Below, in pieces: positions 1-8,242 of a DNA stretch of 64,000 nucleotides. The stretch spans positions 109,696 through 173,695 of the forward strand of contig NZ_JAHZSV010000013.1 of NCBI RefSeq assembly GCF_019457905.1, in the 5' to 3' direction. Position numbers and translations under genes: made by a program. This stretch comes from Flagellimonas abyssi. Its GTDB lineage: Bacteria; Bacteroidota; Bacteroidia; Flavobacteriales; Flavobacteriaceae. The notes below the pieces were generated by a model. It was not told where the DNA came from. It did not search any database and was given only the letters and a program-made list of their open reading frames with translations. Each line of letters starts with the position of its first letter. The stretch's first letter is position 1.

Positions 1-628
1 CCGCATTGGGGGCAAGCCTTAAAAATAACCCCCTGTCAAAAACTTGTGTATCCATGGTGTTTGGGGGATAGAGAGTGCCTCCCGCACCGATGGGCAGAAT
101 AAGTTTTTTGTTTTTGCATTCTGCTAGATTGGAATTCCATTGTTTGTAAGGTAGTAGCTCTCCAGATTCATTGTAGGTTATGCAGCGGGTTTGGTTTGCG
201 ATGATTTTATCAGGGTTCTCTTGATGGGCTTCATAAAGGTTTGACAGCCATTTTTGGCGATACATCATATCATCATCACAAGTAGCAATAATTTTTTCAG
301 GGTATAGTTTTAAAGGCTCCACCAATTTTCTATGTGAACTGTAGTAATCGGTAAACTCTATACTGAAGATATTTCCAACTAGGTCGGTAAGTTTTTTTGG
401 AACTTTATTTTTTAGGTCTTCATGCAGCCACAGCAAAATTTTTTCGGGCAGCACATCTTGATTCAATAAACTTCGAATTGTAAGGTGCACTATGTTCAGC
501 CTGGATGGAATCGATGCCAGCGAAACAATAACCGGAACGCATTTTTTATGAGAAATCAGCCTTTCTTTGGATTGCCTGGTTAGATTGGCCTGATAAAAAA
601 GTGAAACAGGAATTTCCTTGACCTTCAT
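1..628 (-). CDS. Glycosyltransferase-like protein (partial, cut by window edge)
   Basis: The first 209 residues of a protein read without a stop from an ATG at 628 to the window edge. Residues 33-45 (VPVIVSLASIPSR) open a GT-A-like Rossmann strand. The triplet CDDDMMY at 117-123 looks like the DxD metal and nucleotide-sugar site of GT-A glycosyltransferases, and VSLASIPSRL resembles families that begin 'VSLTSIPSRL'. No signal peptide or membrane segment is visible, so it is probably cytoplasmic. It diverges from the GT2 gene at 695 over a 66-bp spacer. With the next two genes it suggests the edge of a surface-polysaccharide or LPS-core locus continuing to the left. The acceptor and sugar cannot be told. 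Confidence 0.75.
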   Translation of the reverse strand, partial: MKVKEIPVSLFYQANLTRQSKERLISHKKCVPVIVSLASIPSRLNIVHLTIRSLLNQDVLPEKILLWLHEDLKNKVPKKLTDLVGNIFSIEFTDYYSSHRKLVEPLKLYPEKIIATCDDDMMYRQKWLSNLYEAHQENPDKIIANQTRCITYNESGELLPYKQWNSNLAECKNKKLILPIGAGGTLYPPNTMDTQVFDRGLFLRLAPNA

Positions 629-681
629 TCTAAGAGTTTAGAATCACAAAATTAAGCATATGAGATAACATTTAATATTTC

Positions 682-689
682 TATTTTTG
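682..689 (+). promoter_or_regulatory. Bacteroidota -7 element TATTTTTG
   Basis: This is a perfect TANNTTTG match whose end lies 5 bases before the ATG at 695. Transcription would begin almost at the start codon, giving a leaderless or near-leaderless message. No clear TTG -33 element sits 19 bases upstream, so the site rests on the -7 box alone. Confidence 0.4.
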
Positions 690-694
690 CCCAG

Positions 695-1528
695 ATGAAC
701 CCAAACGAAACAGAATTACCTAAAATATCAGTAATCATTAGCACCTATAATGCCGAAGAGTGGCTGAAAAAGGTGTTGTGGGGGTTCAATTGCCAGCTTT
801 TCAAGGATTTTGAGGTGGTTATTGCGGATGATGGTTCTGGTCCCAAGACCAAGGAATTATTGGAAAAGATGTCCGATGAGGTTTTTTACAACATTGTCCA
901 TGTGTGGCAAGAGGATGATGGCTTCCAGAAATCTAGGATTTTAAATAAAGCGGTCGAAGCCTGTAATGCTGATTACATTATTATGACGGACGGTGATTGT
1001 ATTCCACGTGAGGATTTTGTAGAGGTGCATTACATTAACAAAGAGCAGGGGTATTTTATTTCGGGCGGGTATTATATGCTTCCGATGAACATTTCCAGAA
1101 TGATTACTTTGGAGGATATCGAAAAGCAGAAATGTTTCAACATTAATTGGCTTAAGGAAAAAGGTATTCCCAAGACTTTCAAGAACAACAAGCTTACCGC
1201 TAGTGGAATAATATCTAAGTTATTGAACACGGTTACTCCGACCAATGCCAGTTGGAACGGCCATAATTCCTCAGGTTGGAAAAAGGATATATTAAACGTA
1301 AACGGCTTTGATGAACGCATGCAGTATGGCGGACAGGACCGTGAATTGGGCGAGCGTTTGTTCAATTTTGGGATTAAATCCAAACAATTGCGCTATAGTG
1401 CAGTCTGTGTGCACTTAGACCACAAGAGAGGTTATAAAACGCCAGAATCCATTGCTAAAAATCAAGCTATACGCAAAGAGACTAGGTCAAACAAAATGGT
1501 GTGGACATACTATGGCATCACCAAATAG
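695..1528 (+). CDS. Glycosyltransferase family 2 with galactosyltransferase-type C-terminus
   Basis: This 277-aa cytoplasmic GT-A enzyme should transfer a sugar from a nucleotide-sugar to a glycan acceptor. Residues 11-19 (ISVIISTYN) are the GT2 start strand. ADDGS at 44-48 binds the nucleotide, and MTDGDCIP (97-104) carries the metal-binding D-x-D. The C-terminal half has NGFDERMQYGGQDREL, like the Glyco_transf_7C motif (GFD...GxxDxEL) of chondroitin-synthase-type and galactosyltransferase domains. The start is the first ATG, just after a TATTTTTG box. Its 3' end overlaps the convergent glycosyltransferase at 1510 by 19 bp. The family call is firm. Substrate is unknown, but LPS core or capsule is likely given two neighbouring transferases. 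Confidence 0.88.
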   Translation: MNPNETELPKISVIISTYNAEEWLKKVLWGFNCQLFKDFEVVIADDGSGPKTKELLEKMSDEVFYNIVHVWQEDDGFQKSRILNKAVEACNADYIIMTDGDCIPREDFVEVHYINKEQGYFISGGYYMLPMNISRMITLEDIEKQKCFNINWLKEKGIPKTFKNNKLTASGIISKLLNTVTPTNASWNGHNSSGWKKDILNVNGFDERMQYGGQDRELGERLFNFGIKSKQLRYSAVCVHLDHKRGYKTPESIAKNQAIRKETRSNKMVWTYYGITK

Positions 1529-2313
1529 TAGGCCAGCTCGTTCTTTTTTTCCAGTCTTTTTAGCTCTCTGAACCTTTCCAAAACGCCAAGGGCGTTCAAG
1601 TAACAAATGCTCCATCCTTTTTTGCCGTCCAAAATCCCTAAACGGAGGATATAGTGGTTGAAGAATTTCCAGACGGGCTTTACCGTCATCAATACATAGT
1701 TAAAATGTTTTTCCTTGTAGAAATCCTCTTTGGCCTTTAATTGGCCATACTTAAGCATTTTCCCTTTGTAGTCCTCATAGTTTTTGTAGCAAAAATGAGT
1801 CAATTTTTCTTTAAGGATTCCAGATTTGCCATCCACTACCAAAGTTTCATGAACAATTTTTTGATCGGTAAAATGAGCTTTGCTTTTTCGGAAAAGCCTA
1901 TAATTTTTGTCCGTTTGCCAACCACTGAAATTCAAAGGTTCGTTTTGGAACATAAACTTTCGATAGAACCAATAAGCTTCGTGGGCATCTGGATTATTAA
2001 TGGTTGCTAAGATTTCCTTTTGAAGACTTTCCGTAACCACTTCATCGGCATCCAAGAATAAAACCCAATCGTTGGCTGCTTGTTTAAGCGTAAACGACTT
2101 TTGAGCGGTGAAATTTTCAAAAGGGTTTTGAATCACTTTTACTTTTGGATGGTTCAAAAGATACTCGTAAGTGCCGTCGGTACTGTAAGAGTCAACGACT
2201 AATATTTCATCAGCGAAAGAAACGGAATCAATACATTTTTCAATGTAGCCCATTTCATTATAGGTAATCACAAGTGCTGATATTTTTTGCTTTGGGGTGC
2301 GCAATTCAGCCAT
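1510..2313 (-). CDS. Glycosyltransferase family 2 (WaaE/KdtX-like LPS core type)
   Basis: The product is a 267-aa GT2 enzyme. Residues 11-20 (ISALVITYNE), the nucleotide-binding DSYSTDGT at 41-48 and the metal-binding LDADE at 87-91 are those of the WaaE/KdtX subfamily, whose members add beta-1,4-glucose to the inner LPS core. After the GT-A domain come the family's basic, aromatic-rich C-terminal segments (for example WYRK-like and KKGW). No membrane segment is seen. The gene runs convergent to, and overlaps by 19 bp, the GT2 gene at 695. A role in lipopolysaccharide core assembly is inferred from the subfamily; the exact sugar is not. Confidence 0.85.
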   Translation of the reverse strand: MAELRTPKQKISALVITYNEMGYIEKCIDSVSFADEILVVDSYSTDGTYEYLLNHPKVKVIQNPFENFTAQKSFTLKQAANDWVLFLDADEVVTESLQKEILATINNPDAHEAYWFYRKFMFQNEPLNFSGWQTDKNYRLFRKSKAHFTDQKIVHETLVVDGKSGILKEKLTHFCYKNYEDYKGKMLKYGQLKAKEDFYKEKHFNYVLMTVKPVWKFFNHYILRLGILDGKKGWSICYLNALGVLERFRELKRLEKKNELAYYLVMP

Positions 2314-2385
2314 AATTTATTGGTGTAGTGTTTAATATTTTACAAATCTATAACAAAAAAGTAGCGTAAAAATTGTTTAGGCGTT

Positions 2386-2403
2386 TCTTTTTCTTACAAA
2401 CAA
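2386..2403. repeat. 18-bp intergenic motif, copy A
   Basis: TCTTTTTCTTACAAACAA occurs here in the 259-bp spacer between a glycosyltransferase and dapD. It recurs exactly at 19779-19796, with a shorter version at 19749-19763. The spacer holds no gene I can support. The repeat may be a binding site, but its function is unknown. Confidence 0.5.
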
Positions 2404-2478
2404 TCAACACGTAAACACCCCTACTTCGTTTTTGTTAAAATCTCAAATTTTAATCCCGTTAGGTATTTTATAGACACC

Positions 2479-2522
2479 AAAAAAACAATAGGGTTGCTTC
2501 AATCTAACGAAAAAAGCAACCC
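2479..2522 (-). terminator. Probable terminator after dapD
   Basis: Bases 2491-2499 (GGGTTGCTT) pair exactly with 2514-2522 (AAGCAACCC) around a 14-base loop. On the minus strand a run of seven T follows within about 5 bases (2479-2485). It lies 51 bp beyond the dapD stop. The loop is long and the T-run slightly displaced, so strength is uncertain. Confidence 0.5.
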
Positions 2523-2572
2523 CATATAAAGACTTGACTCTAAAATTCTGCTGAGATGCAGATTAATTGTGG

Positions 2573-3388
2573 CTACACAGCAACTTTGTGCTCGCGAAGC
2601 GCATTGTTCAGCGATGTTTTTTTGTCCGTACTTTCCTTTCTTTTACCAATGATCAAGGCACAAGGCACCTGATATTCGCCAGCAGGGAATTTTTTCGTGT
2701 AACTGCCGGGAATAACAACAGATCTTGCTGGTACTCTACCTTTTAATTCCACAGGTTCATCACCTGTCACATCAATTATCTTGGTGGATGCCGTCAAAAC
2801 AACATTCGCGCCCAAAACTGCTTCTTTTTCTACTCGGACACCTTCCACCACAATACATCTGGAGCCGATAAAAGCATTGTCCTCAATAATTACCGGAGCT
2901 GCCTGTAAAGGTTCCAAAACCCCACCTATACCGACACCACCACTTAAGTGAACGTTTTTACCAATTTGGGCGCAACTGCCCACCGTGGCCCAAGTGTCCA
3001 CCATGGTTCCTTCATCGACATAGGCGCCGATGTTTACATAACTCGGCATCAAAATAGTGCCCTTAGAAATATAAGCTCCGTGTCTTGCCACCGCATGGGG
3101 AACCACGCGAACACCTTTTTCTTTATAGCCTTTCTTCAACGGAATTTTATCGTGATATTCAAAAATACCAGCTTCTAGAACCTCCATTTTTTGGATGGGG
3201 AAGTACAGTACCACCCCCTTTTTTACCCATTCGTTTATCTGCCAGCCGTCCTCTGTGGGTTCAGCACACCGTAGCTCTCCTGAATCAATAAGCTTTATCA
3301 CTTCGCGTATGGCGTCTTGAGTCTTTTCTTCCTCCAGCAACTCCCTATTGTCCCACGCTTTTTCAATGAGCGTTCTTAATTCTGTCAT
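2573..3388 (-). CDS. dapD: 2,3,4,5-tetrahydropyridine-2,6-dicarboxylate N-succinyltransferase
   Basis: DapD succinylates tetrahydrodipicolinate in the lysine/meso-diaminopimelate pathway, so it feeds peptidoglycan synthesis. The protein is 271 aa from the ATG at 3388, the family's usual size; an in-frame ATG 33 bases upstream is less likely. The centre shows the left-handed beta-helix hexapeptide pattern, for example GTILMPSYVNIGAYVDEGT and VHLSGGVGIGG, then EDNAFIGSRCIVVEGV. The Ala/Pro-rich ending (GRVPARSVVIPGSY) is also typical. A probable terminator follows. ruvX diverges on the other side with a 100-bp spacer. The assignment is secure. Confidence 0.96.
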   Translation of the reverse strand: MTELRTLIEKAWDNRELLEEEKTQDAIREVIKLIDSGELRCAEPTEDGWQINEWVKKGVVLYFPIQKMEVLEAGIFEYHDKIPLKKGYKEKGVRVVPHAVARHGAYISKGTILMPSYVNIGAYVDEGTMVDTWATVGSCAQIGKNVHLSGGVGIGGVLEPLQAAPVIIEDNAFIGSRCIVVEGVRVEKEAVLGANVVLTASTKIIDVTGDEPVELKGRVPARSVVIPGSYTKKFPAGEYQVPCALIIGKRKESTDKKTSLNNALREHKVAV

Positions 3389-3467
3389 TTTTCTTAAAGT
3401 TTTGACAAAGATAAGCCCCATGACAGAATTATGGTTGCCATTTTTAAGCGCATAACATTTTTAAGGT

Positions 3468-3475
3468 TATTTTTG
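3468..3475 (+). promoter_or_regulatory. -7 element TATTTTTG before ruvX
   Basis: A TANNTTTG match ends 13 bases before the TTG start of ruvX, in the divergent spacer with dapD. No TTG -33 box lies at the expected distance. Confidence 0.4.
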
Positions 3476-3488
3476 CCAAAAAATTATT

Positions 3489-3899
3489 TTGGCTAGAATT
3501 TTGGCTTTGGATTTTGGAAAGGTACGGACCGGAATAGCGATTACCGATGAACTTCATTTGATTGCTTCTGGATTGACCACCATTGAAACCAAGGACTTGT
3601 TATCCTTTTTGGACGAGTACACCCAAAAAGAATCTGTTGAACTTTTTGTTGTGGGGCTGCCCAAGCAAATGGATAACACCGCTTCCGAGTCCGAGGAGCT
3701 TATCCAGGTTTTTTTGAAAAAGCTGAAGGCCAAGTTTCCTTCCATTCCCGTGGAGCGACAAGATGAGCGGTTCACCTCCAAAATGGCATTTCAATCCATG
3801 TTGGACAGCGGAATGAAAAAGAAGAAAAGAAGGGATAAGGCCCTAGTCGATGAAATAAGTGCCACGCTCATATTGCAGGCCTACTTAAACAGATTTTGA
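3489..3899 (+). CDS. ruvX: Holliday junction resolvase-like RNase H-fold protein (YqgF family)
   Basis: A 136-aa YqgF/RuvX protein, an RNase H-like nuclease implicated in 16S rRNA 5'-end maturation and proposed as a Holliday junction resolvase. The acidic active-site positions are visible: D8 in LALDFGKVRTGIA, the glutamate of RQDERFTS, and the aspartate of LVDEISATLILQ near the end. VVGLPKQMDN matches the family's VGLP motif. The start is a TTG; no in-frame ATG lies nearby. It is followed after 4 bp by def, then a DUF5606 gene, an order I believe is common in flavobacteria. The family is certain and the exact in vivo role less so. Confidence 0.93.
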   Translation: MARILALDFGKVRTGIAITDELHLIASGLTTIETKDLLSFLDEYTQKESVELFVVGLPKQMDNTASESEELIQVFLKKLKAKFPSIPVERQDERFTSKMAFQSMLDSGMKKKKRRDKALVDEISATLILQAYLNRF

Positions 3900-3903
3900 T
3901 TTT

Positions 3904-4494
3904 ATGATTTTACCCATAGTAGCTTACGGAGATCCCGTTTTGCGAAAAAAGGCGAAGGATATTACATCAGAATATCCAAAACTTGACGAATTGATCACCA
4001 ATATGTGGGAGACCATGTACAATGCTCATGGCGTTGGCCTGGCCGCTCCCCAAGTGGGACTTCCTATCCGAGTGTTTATGGTCGATACGACTCCTTTTGC
4101 CGATGATGATGAGTTGACCGAAGCTGAGCAAAAGCAGCTCGATGGATTCAAAAAAGTATTCATCAATGCCACGATTGAAGAGGAAAACGGCAAAGAGTGG
4201 GACTTTAACGAAGGTTGTTTGAGCATACCCGATATCCGCGAAGATGTAAAACGAAAGCCAGAAATCACCATCAATTATTTGGATGAGGACTTTAAGACCC
4301 ACACGGAAACCTACGATGGGCTATTGGCCCGGGTGATTCAGCACGAATACGACCATATCGAAGGTGTTTTGTTCACCGATAAGCTTTCAACCCTAAAGAA
4401 ACGACTGATAAAAAACCGATTGGACAAAATTTCCAAAGGAAAAATCAGTGTGGATTACCGAATGAGGTTTCCCAACATCAAAAAAGGACGTTAA
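3904..4494 (+). CDS. def: Peptide deformylase
   Basis: This enzyme removes the N-formyl group from new proteins. All three family motifs are present: GVGLAAPQVG at 43-52, EGCLSIP at 103-109 with the metal-binding C105, and QHEYDH at 146-151 with ligands H147 and H151 and catalytic E148. Length (196 aa) is normal. An acidic insert at 65-80 (DDDELTEAEQKQ) is a feature I associate with Bacteroidota forms. It starts 4 bp after ruvX and is probably cotranscribed. The assignment is secure. Confidence 0.97.
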   Translation: MILPIVAYGDPVLRKKAKDITSEYPKLDELITNMWETMYNAHGVGLAAPQVGLPIRVFMVDTTPFADDDELTEAEQKQLDGFKKVFINATIEEENGKEWDFNEGCLSIPDIREDVKRKPEITINYLDEDFKTHTETYDGLLARVIQHEYDHIEGVLFTDKLSTLKKRLIKNRLDKISKGKISVDYRMRFPNIKKGR

Positions 4495-4520
4495 AAAAAT
4501 CGCAGTTTGCGATAAAAACA

Positions 4521-4528
4521 TATTTTTG
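4521..4528 (+). promoter_or_regulatory. -7 element TATTTTTG before the DUF5606 gene
   Basis: A perfect TANNTTTG box lies 22 bases before the ATG at 4551, in the 56-bp gap after def. It suggests the DUF5606 gene has its own promoter. A -33 box is not evident. Confidence 0.4.
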
Positions 4529-4550
4529 CGCGCATAAAATTATTATTTGA

Positions 4551-4997
4551 ATGGCATTAGACAAGATTTTATCCATTGGAGGTAAACCAGGACTTTACAA
4601 ATTATTGACCCAAACCCGAGGTGGCTTTGTTGGCGAATCCCTATTGGATGGCAAACGTGTAACCGTTGGATTAAGAAGCAATGTAAGCGTGCTGTCCGAA
4701 ATAGCCATTTATACCTTGGAAGAAGAAGTTCCTTTAAAGGAAGTTTTCCAGAAAATAAAAGAAAAAGAGGGAGGCAAAAAAACTTCCATCAGTCACAAAG
4801 CTGAAAAAATTGAGTTGGAAGAGTATTTCTTCGAAGTACTTCCCAATTATGATGAGGATCGCGTATATGCTAGCGACATCAAGAAAATCATACAGTGGTA
4901 CAACATCCTTCTCGACAACAACATCACTGATTTTGTTGAAGAAGAAAAGGATGCCGAGGAACCTACTGTATCTGCTTCCGAAGAAGAGGAAGAATAA
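4551..4997 (+). CDS. DUF5606 domain-containing protein
   Basis: A 148-aa soluble protein of unknown function that I recognise as the flavobacterial DUF5606 family from its start (LDKILSIGGKPGLYKLL) and the GFVGESLLDGKR segment. Residues 1-75 look like a small beta-rich domain. The middle is helical, and the last 20 residues are almost all acidic (EEEKDAEEP...EEEEE). No catalytic motif, signal or membrane segment is visible. It sits downstream of def and convergent with the hexosaminidase gene, whose stop is 3 bp away. The family call is fairly secure; no function is proposed. Confidence 0.85.
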   Translation: MALDKILSIGGKPGLYKLLTQTRGGFVGESLLDGKRVTVGLRSNVSVLSEIAIYTLEEEVPLKEVFQKIKEKEGGKKTSISHKAEKIELEEYFFEVLPNYDEDRVYASDIKKIIQWYNILLDNNITDFVEEEKDAEEPTVSASEEEEE

Positions 4998-5000
4998 ACA

Positions 5001-6578
5001 CTATTCTTTTTCCCAGTCCACCAACTTTGTTGGGTAATAGTTGATCTGCATGGATTCCAGATAAGGAACCTGTGCTGCGAGACGTTTTTTATAGTCGTCC
5101 CAATTAAGGTGTTCACTAGGCGACCATCCCAATTCGGCATATCCAATCAATCTTGGGAACGCCAAATATTCCAATTCGGTTCCATTGCTAATGGTTTCGG
5201 ACCATAACGGAGCTTCAATGCCGAGAATATTTTCTTTGGCAAGCCCTTCGGCATAGGTTTCTGGGTCCCATTGGTACCCTACATCAACAGGGATGTAACC
5301 GGCCCAGTTTAAGCCATATTCTGAAATGGAATCATATTTCATGTCCAAATAGGCCTTTTTTGCAGGCGAAATAATGATTTTGGAACCATTTTCGGCAGCC
5401 TTCAATGCATTTTTAGGCTCGTTCCATAATTGTGCAATCGAGTTAGGGTCAATATCCGCTTGTGCTATTTCGTCCCAACCAATCATTCTTTTGTTGTGCT
5501 TTTGAACCAACTTGCCCACTTTTTCCACAAAAAGAATATAGTCGCTCTTTCTGGTTACATGGCTTTCATCACCGCCAATATGAAAATAGGGGCCAGGGGT
5601 CATCATGGCAATTTCACCAATAACATCATCCAGAAAGCTGTAAACCGTATCTTTTTGGGCATCAAAAGAACTATAGCCCACTTTCATGTCGGTACGAACA
5701 CGTGGGGTCTCTGCTCCCGCATAGTGCAAAAATGGATAACTCAACGATGCCGAATTGGTATGTCCGGGCATATCAATCTCAGGTACAATGGTAATATGTC
5801 TGTCAGCAGCATAAGCTACTAGGTCTTTGTATTCTTCTTGGGTGTAAAAGCCGCCTTCACCACCGCCAACTTCGCTAGCACCACCGACCTCGGTCAGTTT
5901 TGGCCAAGACTTGATTTCAATACGCCACCCTTGATCGTCCGATAAATGCAAGTGCAACGTGTTGAATTTGTAATATGCCAAGGCATCTATATATTTTTTG
6001 ACCTCATCTATGGTGAAAAAGTGACGGGCCACGTCCAACATGGAACTGCGGTATGCGTATTTTGGAGCATCCATTATTTTTCCTGAAGGAATTACCCATA
6101 TAGGGTGGTCTGCAAGCGTATCATTGCTCTTTTCCGGAATGAGTTGCCGAAGCGTTTGCACCCCTCTAAAAGCACCCGCGGCAGTTTTGGCGTTCAGTAA
6201 AATAGAATCTTTTTTAATGTAAAGTTGATAGGCTTCGGGATTTTCCAAATCCACACTGTCCGATTGGTTAATGTAGATCAATCGCTCCAATTTATCTTCA
6301 GATGATGAGTTTACGGTAACATCAAGTCCTATTTTGGATTTAATGCTTTCGGATAAAAACTGGCCCACTTTCTCAAATTCGGGATTTGTGGTCGAGGTAT
6401 AAATGGCAGTTCCTGCATCCAGACCAAAAGCGTTTCCAGTTGGAATGGTTTTAATGGGTTTTGGAATTAACGGAGCATTGGCTAAGTCTGTTTTTGGAAA
6501 ATTGATTTCCTCTTTTTTGGTTTGGCAAGCTGCCATGCAGATAACTGCAACGAACAGCAAAATTGATCTATAAATCAC
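5001..6578 (-). CDS. Beta-N-acetylhexosaminidase lipoprotein (GH20)
   Basis: This 525-aa enzyme should remove terminal beta-linked GlcNAc or GalNAc from chitin or peptidoglycan fragments or glycans. Residues 1-18 form a lipoprotein signal ending MAAC (C18 lipidated), so it acts on the outer membrane or in the periplasm. A GH20b-like N-domain covers roughly 35-165. The TIM barrel follows, with HLHLSDDQGWR at 209-219 and the substrate-assisted catalytic pair D337-E338 in FHIGGDESH. The SGNH hydrolase ends 12 bp upstream on the same strand and is probably cotranscribed, which suggests joint deacylation and trimming of an acetylated aminosugar glycan. The assignment is secure; the substrate is inferred. 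Confidence 0.95.
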   Translation of the reverse strand: MIYRSILLFVAVICMAACQTKKEEINFPKTDLANAPLIPKPIKTIPTGNAFGLDAGTAIYTSTTNPEFEKVGQFLSESIKSKIGLDVTVNSSSEDKLERLIYINQSDSVDLENPEAYQLYIKKDSILLNAKTAAGAFRGVQTLRQLIPEKSNDTLADHPIWVIPSGKIMDAPKYAYRSSMLDVARHFFTIDEVKKYIDALAYYKFNTLHLHLSDDQGWRIEIKSWPKLTEVGGASEVGGGEGGFYTQEEYKDLVAYAADRHITIVPEIDMPGHTNSASLSYPFLHYAGAETPRVRTDMKVGYSSFDAQKDTVYSFLDDVIGEIAMMTPGPYFHIGGDESHVTRKSDYILFVEKVGKLVQKHNKRMIGWDEIAQADIDPNSIAQLWNEPKNALKAAENGSKIIISPAKKAYLDMKYDSISEYGLNWAGYIPVDVGYQWDPETYAEGLAKENILGIEAPLWSETISNGTELEYLAFPRLIGYAELGWSPSEHLNWDDYKKRLAAQVPYLESMQINYYPTKLVDWEKE

Positions 6579-6590
6579 GTTTGTTTAGTT

Positions 6591-7235
6591 TTAGTCTATA
6601 TAGTTTTTGATCACATCGTACCAGATGTCATACCCTTTATCATTCATGTGCAGGCCATCTTCAATAAAAATATCTTGTTTCACTTTTCTGTTGTCCAGCA
6701 TCGGATACCAAACATCCACAAAATCTATTTTCTCGTTTTTTGCAGCCAGTTTGTCAAGTTTACGGTTTAGTCTTCGGTACCTGCCCCTGTAATTCCAACG
6801 GGCAATACTTGGTTTGGCAGAAATCAAAACAATCTCCATATTTGGATTCCTTTGTTGAAGTATGCCAAGAATGTATTCGGCCCTTTGCACTATTTTTCGG
6901 GGTCTCTTCTTGGCAAAAATATCGTTGTCGCCCTCATAAATAAAGACTTTTACAGGATTGTAGTTCAAGATAAGCTCATCCAAATAAAGCTCAAGGTCGG
7001 AAAATTGAGAGCCTCCAAAACCTGTGTTCAATACTTGGTGCTCTGGAAAACGTTCCTGGACATCGTCCCAAAAACGAATGCTCGAACTTCCCGTAAAAAC
7101 AATCGTCGGTCGGGACGAATCCCAAAGGGAATCATTCTTTTGCTGGATTGCCTTTACTTCATTTTCAAAGGGATTATCGGTTTGACACATGGCCATCGCA
7201 GGGATCATGAGCAACGCAATAATAAGATGTTTCAT
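6591..7235 (-). CDS. Exported SGNH/GDSL-family hydrolase
   Basis: A 214-aa hydrolase of the GDSL-like lipase/acylhydrolase family. Block I is FTGSSSIRFW (48-57) with the nucleophilic serine, GFGGS (72-76) supplies the oxyanion glycine, GDND (102-105) the asparagine, and DGLH (193-196) the catalytic Asp and His. The start is set at 7235, where a signal peptide begins (MKHLIIALLMIPAMAMC); the reading frame extends 54 codons further but that part lacks a signal. MAMC at 14-17 may be a lipobox. It is followed 12 bp later by the GH20 gene. Likely substrates are O- or N-acetyl groups on sugars. Confidence 0.88.
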   Translation of the reverse strand: MKHLIIALLMIPAMAMCQTDNPFENEVKAIQQKNDSLWDSSRPTIVFTGSSSIRFWDDVQERFPEHQVLNTGFGGSQFSDLELYLDELILNYNPVKVFIYEGDNDIFAKKRPRKIVQRAEYILGILQQRNPNMEIVLISAKPSIARWNYRGRYRRLNRKLDKLAAKNEKIDFVDVWYPMLDNRKVKQDIFIEDGLHMNDKGYDIWYDVIKNYID

Positions 7236-7387
7236 TCTACTGGTTTTGCCTAAAATGAGGTTCAAGATAGTAATATTTTTCCGTAAGTAGGCTTTGTTGA
7301 AAAATACCGAAATACTTTTCATAAGTAAATTTTGACGATGGAATTTCAACCAATCGGACTTCGTATTTTTGGACAAAATCCAAAGCC

Positions 7388-8161
7388 ATGAACACAAGAT
7401 CGGAACAGTTGGCCGCCTTTGACCGCCTTTTGACCATTATGGACGAATTGCGCGAAAAATGTCCGTGGGACAGGAAGCAGACGATGCAAACCCTTCGCCA
7501 TCTGACCATTGAGGAAACCTACGAGTTGGGCGATGCCATACTGGACAATGATTTGGAAGAAGTAAAAAAGGAATTGGGCGATATTTTACTGCATATTGTT
7601 TTTTATGCCAAAATCGGTTCGGAAACCCAAGATTTTGATATTGCCGATGTGGCCCATGGTATTTGTGAGAAACTCATCAACAGGCACCCGCACATTTATG
7701 GGGACGTAAAGGTGGAAAATGAGGAAGAGGTAAAGCAGAATTGGGAAAACATCAAATTAAAAGAAGGCAAAAAGAGCGTGCTCGAGGGTGTGCCCAACGG
7801 ATTGCCATCTTTGGTAAAAGCCAACCGAATCCAAGATAAAGTGGCAGGTGTCGGATTTGATTGGGAAAAACCCGAACAGGTTTTTGAAAAATTGAAAGAG
7901 GAGCTTGGCGAGCTTCAAGAAGAGGTGGAGGCCAATGATGCCGACAAAATGGAATCCGAATTCGGTGATGTGCTATTTTCCATGGTGAACTATGCCCGTT
8001 TTCTAAAAATCAACCCAGAGAATGCATTGGAGCGTACCAATAAAAAGTTCATCAACCGGTTTCAATATTTGGAGCAAAAAGCCAAAGAGGCTGGAAAAAC
8101 CATGAGCGATATGAGTCTGGCCGAAATGGACGTGTTCTGGGAAGAGGCGAAGCAACTTTAA
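7388..8161 (+). CDS. mazG: Nucleoside triphosphate pyrophosphohydrolase MazG
   Basis: A 257-aa protein with two MazG domains, which hydrolyses (d)NTPs to NMP and pyrophosphate and so cleans the nucleotide pool. The first domain has LREKCPWDRKQT and the metal-binding EETYELGDAI with ELGDILLH. The second repeats the pattern with ELGELQEEVE and ESEFGDVLFSMVNYAR. A TATTTTTG box ends 16 bases before the ATG. The gene diverges from the SGNH hydrolase. The size and double-domain layout match E. coli MazG. The assignment is secure. Confidence 0.95.
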   Translation: MNTRSEQLAAFDRLLTIMDELREKCPWDRKQTMQTLRHLTIEETYELGDAILDNDLEEVKKELGDILLHIVFYAKIGSETQDFDIADVAHGICEKLINRHPHIYGDVKVENEEEVKQNWENIKLKEGKKSVLEGVPNGLPSLVKANRIQDKVAGVGFDWEKPEQVFEKLKEELGELQEEVEANDADKMESEFGDVLFSMVNYARFLKINPENALERTNKKFINRFQYLEQKAKEAGKTMSDMSLAEMDVFWEEAKQL

Positions 8162-8242
8162 ATTTGTCCGTAAGCTAACATAAAGTTTGGAGACAAATGT
8201 CACCAATCTGGCTATATTTGCCATCCTTTTTAAGTATCCGTT

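Noticed and set aside
2540..2575. Small hairpin TCTGC/GCAGA near the dapD stop
   Set aside because: The stem is five pairs and not followed by T; likely chance.
2948..3291. Plus-strand frames opposite dapD
   Set aside because: They are antisense shadows of a well-conserved gene and contain no recognisable domain.
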